64,000 nt of DNA from Phymorhynchus buccinoides (lineage: Eukaryota > Mollusca > Gastropoda > Neogastropoda > Raphitomidae), in assembly GCA_017654935.2 (NCBI GenBank), contig CM065700.1, positions 51,092,927 to 51,156,926 of the forward strand, in the 5' to 3' direction. A program made the position numbers and the translations under genes. The first letter of the stretch is position 1; each line of letters begins with the position of its first letter. The notes under the pieces were generated by a model, which was not told the origin of the DNA, did no database searches, and saw only the letters and a program-made list of their open reading frames with translations. Shown piece after piece: positions 11,134-20,079 of this stretch.

Positions 11134-12259
11134 GTGGCCCACGAGCCATTGGTTCCCAGAGCTCCTCGACATGGCGCAAGACGGTCCTCTTCCGCTCAAT
11201 CTCACTCCCGCCACTCTTCTTCAGTCAAGAAGCGGGGTCGGACACCCTTGCCCTTCAAGGCTAAACCTGGTCGCATGGCGGCTGTCCGACTAGGCCTTCG
11301 CTCTCAGGGGTTTTCCACGCGCACCGTGGATCTGTTGGTCGCCTCTCGGCGTAAGTCTACAAACGATCTGTATGATCTTCGCTGGGCCACCTGGTTTGCG
11401 TTTTGTCAGGAGAGAAAGTTTGACCCGCTTCGTCCCTCAACGGTTCAGTTCGTGGAGTTCCTCTCTCACTTGCTTAGAACTAGGAACTCTTCCTCTCAAA
11501 CCTTGTCAGGTTATAGGGCGGTCTTGATTAGCACGATCTAGTTTACGGGGAATCTCTCGGCTTTGCCAGTTTCTCACTTCCTGGACGCTGTGCGCCTCCA
11601 AGCCCCGTCCAGAACGGTCCAGTGTCCTCAGTGGGACATCTTTTTGGTTCTGGCTTTTCTCTGGGTCAAATTTGAACCCCTGGAGTCGTTGTCTCTTAAG
11701 CTTCTGACTCTCAAGACAGTTTTTTTTTCTCATTTCTTTCGCCACTGCCCGTCGCATCAGTGGTTTGCATGCTCTCAGTGGTCTCACCAAGGACGTCCAG
11801 TTCGAGGAGGACTTCTCGTCTGTCTCCCTTTCTTTTCTCCCGGAGTTCCGTGCAAAGAACCAGTCTGGTTATGTTTCCTCTCCCTTAGTCTCTTTTTCGA
11901 GTCTTCGCTCCGTTCTGGGTCCTGATGATCGTGATATCTTCCTCTGCCCCGTTAGGGCTCTTCGTTCTTATCTGGCTCGTACCAAGTCCTTCAGAAGGGC
12001 TAAACGTCGCCTGTTCGTCTCCTTTAATCCCAAGTACTGCAGCGATGTGGCTAAGGGTACTGTGTCCCGTTGGTTCCTCGACCTCATTAAGTTGGCCTAT
12101 GCCCGCTCGCTGGTTAGGTTACCTGATAACCCCATTCGCGCCCACGAGTTGCGGGCCATCAGCTCTTCCCTGGCGGTAGTCAAGGGTGTCCCTCTTGTGA
12201 AGGTTATGGCCTCAGCGTTCTGGTAGTCGCAGAACACCTTTCTTCAGTTTTACCTGAGG
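11134..12259 (+). pseudogene. DIRS tyrosine recombinase, three frames, stop before Tyr
   Basis: The N-terminal SAM-like part reads GFSTRTVDLLVASRRKSTND and SGYRAVLISTI, then a stop near 11541. The middle (LKLLTLKT) continues in the next frame. A T9 tract at 11720-11728 then shifts to a frame with TARRISGLHALS (first catalytic Arg region), LCPVRALRSYL, and RAHELRAISSS (the HxxR box). A TAG at 12224-12226 precedes the FYLRD peptide with the catalytic tyrosine codon at 12251-12253. The order of motifs fits the DIRS recombinase family. At least three lesions make it inactive. Confidence 0.75.
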
Positions 12260-12556
12260 GATATCTCCGCTCAGGGCGAAGACGACTCCTTTTCCATCTA
12301 GAAGGTGGTCGTTTCGCAGGTCCCGGTCTCCTTGTAGTGTGAGTTCCGGTGGTTTTTTTTGTGCCTCTGTTTTTTCTCTGTGTTCTTTGGTATATCATTG
12401 ACATGACTGTTTGGGGGTATTTATTTGCATATTTTCAGGGATGTTGTTCATCTTTCGGGGGATTCTCTTAGGAGTGTTTCCCCTCTTTTACTGATATGCT
12501 TTTGGGGTTGTTGGTGTGTCAGTTGGCACGCATCACCCTCCACCACGGTGGTAATC

Positions 12557-12660
12557 TGCAGTTGTTTTGAGTGTTGGTATAGTATGATTAAATTAGATTG
12601 GTGGATTTTGATTAATCCTACTATCTATTTAATTTAATACTTACCAACACTCAAAACAAA
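12557..12660. repeat. DIRS internal complementary region (circle junction)
   Basis: The segment 12558-12600 is the reverse complement of 6796-6837. The segment 12601-12658 is the reverse complement of 12867-12924. They are directly adjacent, so the region is complementary to the two element ends joined head to tail, as needed to template circular DIRS replication intermediates. The match is essentially perfect, which argues that the insertion or last copying is more recent than the coding decay suggests. Confidence 0.88.
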
Positions 12661-12724
12661 AAATGTTCCCTCCCAGCCTCCCTCCTGATGCGGGGCTGTA
12701 AAATTACACGAATGACATATCCGG

Positions 12725-12924
12725 TGTCCCAAGGGTGCGCGTCATACCCGGAAGTAAGGGGAGTCACTCCCGCTACTCCCTGCGGTATGGGTGCAGTCCC
12801 TTGGGGCCACTTTCGTTTTAGCTATGTGCTAGGGTAAGGTTCCAGGTTGTTTTAGGCTAATGCAGTTGTTTTGAGTGTTGGTAAGTATTAAATTAAATAG
12901 ATAGTAGGATTAATCAAAATCCAC
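12725..12924. repeat. DIRS right inverted terminal repeat and end
   Basis: Reverse complement of 6810-6985 over about 160 bp, followed by the unique right end up to ATCCAC at 12924. The flanking host sequence resumes with CATTAGGCTGTG. Confidence 0.85.
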
Positions 12925-13032
12925 CATTAGGCTGTGAAACTGTGTATGCCATTCTTGTAGATTGACTTTGAAGCGAGATGGTGACAGTGTTGTGTTGCCT
13001 TTTATATTGTATTGTGTTGTGTTTTTGGCTGA

Positions 13033-13577
13033 AGATAATAGTTGGAGGATAATAGTTGGAGGATAATAGTTGGAGGATAACAGTTGGAGGATAACAGTTG
13101 GAGGATAACAGTTGGAGGATAACAGTTGGAGGATAATAGTTGGAGGATAACAGTTGGAGGATAATAGTTGGAGGAAAACAGTTGGAGGATAACAGTTGGA
13201 GGATAACAGTTGGAGGATAACAGTTGGAGGATAATAGTTGGAGGATAATAGTTGGAGGATAATAGTTGGAGGATAACAGTTGGAGGATAACAGTTGGAGG
13301 ATAACAGTTGGAGGATAACAGTTGGAGGATAACAGTTGGAGGATAATAGTTGCAGGATAACAGTTGGAGGATAATAGTTGGAGGATAACAGTTGGAGGAT
13401 AACAGTTGGAGGATAATTGTTGGAGGATAACAGTTGGAGGATAATTGTTGGAGGATAACAGTTGGAGGATAACAGTTGGAGGATAACAGTTGGAGGATAA
13501 CAGTTGGAGGATAACAGTTGGAGGATAGTAGTTGGAGGATAACAGTTGGAGGATAACAGTTGGAGGGTAATAGTTAG
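13033..13577. repeat. Minisatellite, 14 bp unit, ~39 copies
   Basis: The unit is GATAACAGTTGGAG with C/T (AACAG or AATAG) variants and rare GAAAAC. The reverse-strand 220-codon frame is a repeat artefact. Confidence 0.95.
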
Positions 13578-13707
13578 AGCCTGGCTGTTGGTATGGACGG
13601 TACCATTGTACCCTGCAACATAGCTGTGTATTTCACAGATAGTTTTTGCCCAGTTGTTTTTCAATTTATATATTTATTTCTGGTGTTCTTTGTTGTTTTC
13701 CCTTCAG

Positions 13708-13786
13708 ATCCTTTTAGCCCAGAGGGATGAGAATCATGAAGCACCGCGCTGTGTACACAGTAAGGCCATGCCTCCTGTGGCACCAG
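13708..13786 (+). pseudogene. Degenerate copy of exon 3 (copy 1)
   Basis: It is preceded by TTTTCCCTTCAG. It starts ATCCTTTTAGCCCAGAGGGA and ends CTGTGGCACCAG like the true exon at 14313, but internal substitutions and indels shift the frame so that it reaches a TAG right after the homology. The intact copy is 600 bp downstream. Confidence 0.75.
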
Positions 13787-13856
13787 TGTTGTAGGATGCC
13801 ATCATCAGTATTGTTATGATTATTATTATTATGTTTTTCGTATGTTTTTCTTACAG

Positions 13857-13928
13857 ATCCTGTTGGCTCAGAGGGATGAGAAGCACCACAAGGTGTACAA
13901 AGTCAGGCGGTGCCTCCTGTGGCACCAG
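13857..13928 (+). pseudogene. Truncated copy of exon 3 (copy 2)
   Basis: It follows a good 3' splice site (TTTTTCTTACAG) and reads ILLAQRDEKHHKVYKVRRCL, matching the first 24 codons of exon 3. It then runs into intronic TGTTGTAGG with no exon 3' half and no donor. If spliced in, it would truncate the protein. Confidence 0.75.
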
Positions 13929-14290
13929 TGTTGTAGGATGCCATCATCAGTATTGTAGGATACCATCATCAGTATTGTTATGATGAGAAGCACCACAAGG
14001 TGTACAAAGTCAGGCGGTGCCTCCTGTGGCACCAGTGTTGTAGGATGCCATCATCAGTATTGTAGGATACCATCATCAGTATTGTTATGATGAGAAGCAC
14101 CACAAGGTGTACAAAGTCAGGCGGTGCCTCCTGTGGCACCAGTGTTGTAGGATGCCATCATCAGTATTGTAGGATACCATCATCAGTATTGTTATGATGA
14201 AAAGCACCACAAGGTGTACAAAGTCAGGCGGTGCTTCCTGTGGCACAACCAGTATTGTAGGATACCATCATCAGTATTGTTATGATTTAT
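13929..14290 (+). repeat. Exon 3-derived array, ~106 bp unit, 3-4 copies
   Basis: Units join the inner part of exon 3 (GATGAGAAGCACCACAAGGT to GGCACCAG) to intronic ATGCCATCATCAGTATTG. Copies start near 13983, 14089 and 14197. The last carries TTCCTGTGGCACAACCAG, the version found in the intact exon. Confidence 0.85.
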
Positions 14291-14312
14291 TATTATTATG
14301 TTTTTCTTACAG

Positions 14313-14428
14313 ATCCTGTTGGCTCAGAAGGATGAGAAGCACCACAAGGTGTTCAAAGTCAGACGGTGCTTCCTGTGGCACAACCAGTATTTCCAGCTGG
14401 ACATCTACCAGACCCCCTGCCCTGACAA
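14313..14428 (+). CDS. ttd14: TTD14-like protein, exon 3 of 4 seen
   Basis: A 116-bp exon follows TTTTTCTTACAG and ends before GTCAGT. It reads [20 protein letters not shown], then [18 protein letters not shown] and ends in phase 2. It joins the phase-0 end of exon 2 and the phase-2 start of exon 4 exactly. LAQRDE-type and NQYFQLDIY stretches are conserved in the CYTH-like half of TTD14-type proteins. Of five exon 3-like copies between 13708 and 14428 only this one has both halves and a donor. Confidence 0.7.
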
Positions 14429-14930
14429 GTCAGTCACTATATCTCCCCTTGTCTCCCTCTGACCCCCTGCCCTGACAAGTCAGTCAATATATCTCCCCCT
14501 GTCTCCCTCTGACCCCCTGCCCTGACAAGTCAGTCACTATATCTCCCCCTGTCTCCCTCTGACCCCCTGCCCTGACAAGTCAGTCACTATATCTCCCCCT
14601 GTCTCCCTCTGACCCCCTGCCCTGACAAGTCAGTCACAACATCTCTGGCTGTCTCCCTCTGACCCCCTGCCCTGACAAGTCAGTCACAACATCTCTGGCT
14701 GTCTCCCTGTTTCTCTATCTCTGTCTCTCTCAGACCCCCTGCCCTGACAAGTCAGTCACAACATCTCTGGCTGTCTCCCTGTTTCTCTATCTCTGTCTCC
14801 CTCAGACCCCCTGCCCTGACAAGTCAGTCACAACATCTCTGGCTGTCTCCCCGTTTCTCTATCTCTCTCAGACCCCCTGCCCTGACAAGTCAGTCACAAT
14901 ATCTCTTTGGCTGTCTCCCTGTTTGTCTCT
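14411..14930 (+). repeat. Exon-edge array: exon 3 end plus donor, 9 copies
   Basis: GACCCCCTGCCCTGACAAGT followed by CAGTCAC recurs at 14411 (in the exon), 14461, 14511, 14561, 14611, 14661, 14733, 14805 and 14871. The period is 50 bp for five intervals, then about 66-72 bp. Each unit holds the last 18 bp of exon 3 and the GTCAGT donor. Confidence 0.93.
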
Positions 14931-15050
14931 CTGTGTCTCGCTCTGTGTGTGTGTGTCACACACAGTGTTTTGTGTGGGCCAAGCATTACTTTCAGTTGGA
15001 CTTGTCTCAGTCTGCCTTTCCTGCAAGCTTTTCAGCTCTATTTATGTCAG

Positions 15051-15113
15051 GGTAAAGGTCTGATGCTGTTGGAAACATCCACCACTAAAGAATCAGGTCA
15101 AGTGACCTTGAAT
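15051..15113 (+). pseudogene. Partial copy of exon 4 5' half (copy 1)
   Basis: It follows TTTATGTCAG. It reads GKGLMLLETSTTKES and then VTLND before a TGA, against CKGLMLLETFTTKES in the real exon 4. The homology stops at the VTL codons, after which a GATTGATGGATTGAAGG array begins. Confidence 0.75.
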
Positions 15114-15265
15114 GATTGATGAAATGAATGATGGATTGATTGATGGATTGAAGGAATGATTGAAGGAATGATTGATGGATTGAAGGAATGATTGATGGAT
15201 TGAAGGAATGATTGATGGATTGAAGGAATGATTGATGGAATGAATGATTGATGGATTGAAGGTTG
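15114..15265. repeat. Minisatellite of GATTGATG/GATTGAAGGAAT
   Basis: Short degenerate units of GATTGATGGATTGAAGGAAT lie between two partial copies of exon 4. The same motif follows the second copy at 15366. Confidence 0.85.
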
Positions 15266-15297
15266 GATAGATGGATGTCTGTATATTTTTTTCTAAG

Positions 15298-15360
15298 GTG
15301 TAGAGGTCTGATGTTGCTGGAGACATTCACCACCAAGGAATCTGGCGCGGTGACCTTGAA
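15298..15360 (+). pseudogene. Partial copy of exon 4 5' half (copy 2)
   Basis: It follows TTTTTTCTAAG, where the ancestral CAG is now AAG. It reads CRGLMLLETFTTKES and then VTLNF before a TGA. Like copy 1 it stops at the VTL position, so the duplicated unit ended there. Confidence 0.75.
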
Positions 15361-15413
15361 TTTTTGATGGATTGAAGGTTGGATATATGGATGTCTGTAT
15401 CTTTTTCTTTCAG

Positions 15414-15609
15414 GTGTAAAGGCCTGATGTTGCTGGAGACATTCACCACCAAGGAATCTGACGCAGTGACCTTGCCAACCTTCATCACCGTGGAGAGAGA
15501 GGTGACTGGTGACCAGGCCTACTCCATGTTCAACCTCTCCCTCAAGGACCAGTTCATCTCCCCAGCCTCTCCCAGACCTCTCCCTCAGGAGAACGGACAG
15601 CAGCAATAA
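15414..15609 (+). CDS. ttd14: TTD14-like protein, terminal exon 4
   Basis: It follows TTTTTCTTTCAG and completes the lysine codon left by exon 3. It reads CKGLMLLETFTTKESDAV, then TVEREVTGDQAYSMFNLSLK, and ends PQENGQQQ before TAA (15607-15609). EREVTGD and YSMFNLSLK are the closing motifs of the CYTH-like half in TTD14-type proteins. The C-terminal tail after NLSLK is short and Pro/Ser-rich. The stop codon overlaps an AATAAA. The exon's 3' part has seeded the arrays that follow, so the true tail could differ if a later repeat copy is used. Confidence 0.7.
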
Positions 15610-15611
15610 AC
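15606..15611 (+). promoter_or_regulatory. AATAAA hexamer overlapping the stop codon
   Basis: The TAA stop is embedded in CAATAAACTGGGC. The same hexamer with its context recurs in array copies near 15692, 15901 and 16181, giving several possible polyadenylation signals. Confidence 0.5.
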
Positions 15612-15615
15612 TGGG

Positions 15616-17290
15616 CAAACGCCTCTCCCTCAAAGATTAATTTATCTCCCCCCAGTCTCCCAGACCTCTCCCTGGGGAGAACGGACAGCAGCAATAAACT
15701 GGGCAATCACCTCTCCCTCAAAGATTAATTTATCTCCTCCCAGACCTCTCCCTCAAGGATTAATTTATCTCCCCCAGTCTCCCAGACCTCTCCCTCAAAG
15801 ATTAATTTTATCTCCCCCCAGTCTCCCAGACCTCTCCCTCAAAGATTAATTTATCTCCCCCCAGTCTCCCAGACCTCTCCCTGGGGAGAAAGGACAGCAG
15901 CAATAAACTGGGCAAACGCCTCTCCCTCAAAGATTAATTTATGTCTCCCAGACCTCCCTCAAAGATTAATTTATCTCTCCCCAGTCTCCCAGACCTCTCC
16001 CTCAAAGATTAATTCATCTCCCCCAGTCTCCCAGACCTACCTCAAAGATTAATGTATCTCCCCCCAGTCTCCCAGACCTCTCCCTCAAAGATTAATTTAT
16101 CTCCCCCAGACCTCTCCCTCAAGGATTAATTTATCTCCCCCCAGTCTCCCAGACCTCTCCCTGGGGAGAAAGGACAGCAGCAATAAACTGGGCAAACGCC
16201 TCTCCCTGAAGGATTAATTTATCTCCCCCAGTCTCCCAGACCTCTCCCTCAAGGATTAATTTATCTCCCCCCAGTCTCCCAGAAGGATTAATTTATCTCC
16301 CCCCAGACCTCTCCCTCAAGGATTAATTTATCTCCCCCAGACTCTCCCTGAAGGATTAATTTATCTCCCCCCCCCCAGACCTCTCCCTGAAGGATTAATT
16401 TATCTCCCCCCAGTCTCCCAGAAGGATTAATTTATCTCCCCAGTCTCCCAGACCTCTCCCTCAAGGATTAATTTATCTCCCCCCAGTCTCCCAGAAGGAT
16501 TAATTTATCTCCCCAGTCTCCCAGACCTCTCCCTCAAGGATTAATTTATCTCCCACAGTCCTCTCCCTCAAGGATTAATTTATCTCCCCCCCCCCCCAGT
16601 CTCCCAGAAGGATTAATTTATCTCCCCCCAGACCTCTCCCTCAAGGATTAATTTATCTCCCCCCAGTCTCCCAGAAGGATTAATTTATCTCCCCAGTCTC
16701 CCAGACCTCTCCCTCAAGGATTAATTTATCTCCCACAGTCCTCTCCCTCAAGGATTAATTTATCCCCCCCCCCCCCCAGTCTCCCAGAAGGATTAATTTA
16801 TCTCCCCCCAGACCTCTCCCTGAAGGATTAATTTATCTCCCCCCAGTCTCCCAGACCTCTCCCTGAAGGATTAATTTATCTCCCCCCAGTCTCCCAGAAG
16901 GATTAATTTATCTCCCCAGTCTCCCAGACCTCTCCCTCAAGGATTAATTTATCTCCCCCCAGTCTCCCAGAAGGATTAATTTATCTCCCCAGTCTCCCAG
17001 ACCTCTCCCTCAAGGATTAATTTATCTCCCCCAGTCCTCTCCCTCAAGGATTAATTTATCTCCCCCCAGTCTCCCAGAAGGATTAATTTATCTCCCCCCA
17101 GACCTCTCCCTGAAGGATTAATTTATCTCCCCCCAGTCTCCCAGACCTCTCCCTGAAGGATTAATTTATCTCCCCCAGTCTCCCAGAAGGATTAATTTAT
17201 CTCCCCCCAGTCTCCCAGACCTCTCCCTCAAGGATTAATTTATCTCCCCCCAGTCTCCCAGACCTCTCCCTGGGGAGAACGGACAGCAGG
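15616..17290 (+). repeat. Array derived from the end of exon 4
   Basis: Variable units combine CTCTCCCTCAAGGATTAATT, TATCTCCCCCCAGTCTCCCAGA and, in some, GGGGAGAACGGACAGCAGCA. They match exon 4 positions 15517-15609. Units of about 30 and 45 bp mix in higher-order order. The last copy near 17280 keeps GAGAACGGACAGCAG followed by GAGTAA. Confidence 0.9.
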
Positions 17291-17493
17291 AGTAACGTCT
17301 GGGTTGACCATGTCCTTACCCTCCGAAGTTGGAGTGTGGCTGACCACGTGGCGGGTCATCAAAAACAGCCACACACGTAATGTTCTCATCCCTAGCTGGT
17401 GCATTTGTACCATAGTGTTCAAATGCTTTGGCTGTTGGGATGATCCCTGGAGTCTTTAAGCCAGAGTACGACAACAACAACAACCATGTCCTT
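17291..17493. other. Unique 3' flank, no gene seen
   Basis: About 200 bp of non-repetitive sequence between two array blocks. No exon-like or element-like signal was recognised. Confidence 0.4.
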
Positions 17494-17537
17494 CTGTGAG
17501 TTCAACCCTTCCTTGAAAAACTAATCTATCTCCCTTG
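17494..17537 (+). pseudogene. Diverged fragment of exon 4 3' part
   Basis: GAGTTCAACCCTTCCTTGAA then AATCTATCTCCC resembles ATGTTCAACCTCTCCCTCAA in exon 4 (15525-15560). It suggests that the following CTCCCT-rich arrays also descend from the exon 4 end. Confidence 0.45.
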
Positions 17538-17546
17538 AATCTCCCT

Positions 17547-18125
17547 GTGGTCTCCCTGCAGATTTTCTCCCCTTGGTCTCCCTGCAGATCTTCTCCCCTT
17601 GGTCTCCCTGCCGATCTTCTCCCCTTGGTCTCCCTGCAGATCTTCTCCCCTTGGTCTCCCTGCAGATCTTCTCCCCTTGGTCTCCCTGCAGATCTTCTCC
17701 CCTTGGTCTCCCTGCAGATCTTCTCCCCTTGGTCTCCCTGCAGATCTTCTCCCCTTGGTCTCCCTGCAGATCTTCTCCCCTTGGTCTCCCTGCAGATCTT
17801 CTCCCCTTGGTCTCCCTGCAGATCTTCTCCCCTTGGTCTCCCTGCAGATATTCTCCCCTTGGTCTCCCTGCAGATATTCTCCCCTTGGTCTCCCTGCAGA
17901 TCTTCTCCCCTTGGTCTCCCTGCAGATCTTCTCCCCTTGGTCTCCCTGCAGATCTTCTCCCCTTGGTCTCCCTGCAGATCTTCTCCCCTTGGTCTCCCTG
18001 CAGATCTTCTCCCCTTGGTCTCCCTGCAGATGTTCTCCCCTTGGTCTCCCTGCAGATCTTCTCCCCTTGGTCTCCCTGCAGATCTTCTCCCTGTGGTCTC
18101 CCTGCAGATCTTCTCCCCTCTCCCC
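17547..18125. repeat. Minisatellite, 26 bp unit, ~22 copies
   Basis: The unit TCTCCCTGCAGATCTTCTCC is followed by CCTTGG. Each unit contains a polypyrimidine tract plus CAG, a good 3' splice site look-alike. Frames open on both strands are artefacts. Confidence 0.95.
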
Positions 18126-18460
18126 AAGAGGAGTATGGAGGAATGAGGAGTAATCTATCTCCCTGTGGTCTCCCTGCAGATCTTCTCCCCTCTCCCCATG
18201 AGGAGTATGGAGGAATGAGGAGTAATCTATCTCCCTGTGGTCTCCCTGCAGATCTTCTCCCCTCTCCCCAAGAGGAGTATGGAGGAATGAGGAGTAATCT
18301 ATCTCCCTGTGGTCTCCCTGCAGATCTTCTCCCCTCTCCCCAAGAGGAGTATGGAGGAATGAGGAGTAATCTATCTCCCTGTGGTCTCCCTGCAGATCTT
18401 CTCCCCTCTCCCCATGAGGAGTATGGAGAACATAAAGTCACAGGAGACCCATCCTTTGTT
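18092..18460. repeat. 72 bp unit, ~5 copies, continuing the 26 bp array
   Basis: Units contain CCCTGTGGTCTCCCTGCAGA, TCTTCTCCCCTCTCCCCA, then GAGTATGGAGGAATGAGGAG. Starts are 72 bp apart (18161, 18233, 18305). The last unit leads into AACATAAAGTCACAGGAGAC and a stop at 18461-18463, which could be a terminal exon but has no recognised homologue. Confidence 0.9.
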
Positions 18461-18496
18461 TGAGTTTTAACCTCTGCTTTAATTATGGAGAAATAT

Positions 18497-19940
18497 CCCT
18501 AATACCTCCCTTGGAATCTCCCTAATATCTCCCTAATAATACCTCCCTTGGAATCTCCCTAATACCTCCCTTGGAATCTCCCTAATACCTCCCTTGGAAT
18601 CTCCCTAATACCTCCCTTGGAATCTCCCTAATACCTCCCTTGGAATCTCCCTAATACCTCCCTTGGAATCTCCCTAATACCTCCCTTGGAATCTCCTTTG
18701 GAATCTCCCTAATACCTCCCTTGGAATCTCCCTAATACCTCCCTTGGAATCTCCCTAATACCTCCCTTGGAATCTCCCTAATACCTCCCTTGGAATCTCC
18801 CTAATACCTCCCATGGAATCTCCCTAATACCTCCCTTGGAATCTCCCTAATACCTCCCTTGGAATCTCCCTAATACCTCCCTTGGAATCTCCCTAATACC
18901 TCCCTTGGAATCTCCCTCCCTAATACCTCCCTTGGAATCTCCCTAATACCTCCCTTGGAAATCTCCCTAATACCTCCCTTGGAATCTCCCTTGGAATCTC
19001 CCTAATACCTCCCTTGGAATCTCCCTAATACCTCCCTTGGAATCTCCCTAATACCTCCCTTGGAATCTCCCTAATACCTCCCTTGGAATCTCCCTAATAC
19101 CTCCCTTGGAATCTCCCTAATACCTCCCTTGGAATCTCCCTAATACCTCCCTTGGAATCTCCCTAATACCTCCCTTGGAATCTCCCTAATACCTCCCTTG
19201 GAATCTCCCTAATACCTCCCTTGGAATCTCCCTAATACCTCCCTTGGAATCTCCCTTGGAATAATACCTCCCTTGGAATCTCCCTAATACCTCCCTTGGA
19301 ATCTCCCTCCCTAATACCTCCCTTGGAATCTCCCTAATACCTCCCTTGGAATCTCCCTAATACCTCCCTTGGAATCTCCCTAATACCTCCCTTGGAATCT
19401 CCCTAATACCTCCCTTGGAATCTCCCTAATACCTCCCTTGGAATCTCCCTAATACCTCCCTTGGAATCTCCCTAATACCTCCCTTGGAATCTCCCTTGGA
19501 ATCTCCCTAATACCTCCCTTGGAATGGAATCTCCCTAATACCTCCCTTGGAATCTCCCTAATACCTCCCTTGGAATCTCCCTAATACCTCCCTTGGAATC
19601 TCCCTAATACCTCCCTTGGAATCTCCCTAATACCTCCCTTGGAATCTCCCTAATACCTCCCTTGGAATCTCCCTAATACCTCCCTTGGAATCTCCCTAAT
19701 ACCTCCCTTGGAATCTCCCTTGGAATCTCCCTAATACCTCCCTTGGAATCTCCCTTGGAATCTCCCTAATACCTCCCTTGGAATCTCCCTAATACCTCCC
19801 TTGGAATCTCCCTAATCTCCCTAATCTCCCTAATACCTCCCTTGGAATCTCCCTAATACCTCCCTTGGAATCTCCCTAATACCTCCCTTGGAATCTCCCT
19901 AATACCTCCCATGGAATCTCCCTTGGAATCTCCCTACTAT
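18497..19940. repeat. Minisatellite, 23 bp unit, ~62 copies
   Basis: The unit CTCCCTAATACCTCCCTTGG plus AAT is highly homogeneous. Occasional shortened units drop AATACC. The strand is pyrimidine-rich. Confidence 0.95.
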
Positions 19941-20079
19941 CTCCATGATGATCCATGGTTTCGTTCTGTGGACATGTGAAAGGCTGTTGAAACAAAGGGA
20001 GGTGATAAACTGGGGGGTGGGGGGGGGGGGTGGGGGGGGTTCTTTATGTGTTTCATGTTTTAAAAAGTGTTGCCCACTC
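19941..20079. other. Unique spacer with G-rich tract
   Basis: A nearly pure G run at about 20011-20039 broken only by T. No gene seen. Confidence 0.5.

Larger units (their letters stand above)
6796..12924 (+). mobile_element. DIRS-type retroelement, full-length ends, decayed genes
   Basis: The element starts CAATCTAATTTAATC and ends TAATCAAAATCCAC. Its ends carry inverted repeats of about 165 bp (6810-6985 against 12725-12880). A region at 12557-12660 is complementary to the extreme left end (42 bp) joined directly to the extreme right end (58 bp). This internal complementary region is the hallmark of DIRS1-like tyrosine-recombinase retroelements. Internally there is a gag-like part, a poorly recognisable middle, and a broken tyrosine recombinase at the right. 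No target duplication is seen, as expected for recombinase-mediated insertion. It lies in the intron between exons 2 and 3 of the TTD14-like gene. Confidence 0.85.

Noticed and set aside
17456..18463. Long forward and reverse frames of 180-306 codons
   Set aside because: 26-bp and 72-bp repeat artefacts without recognisable domains.
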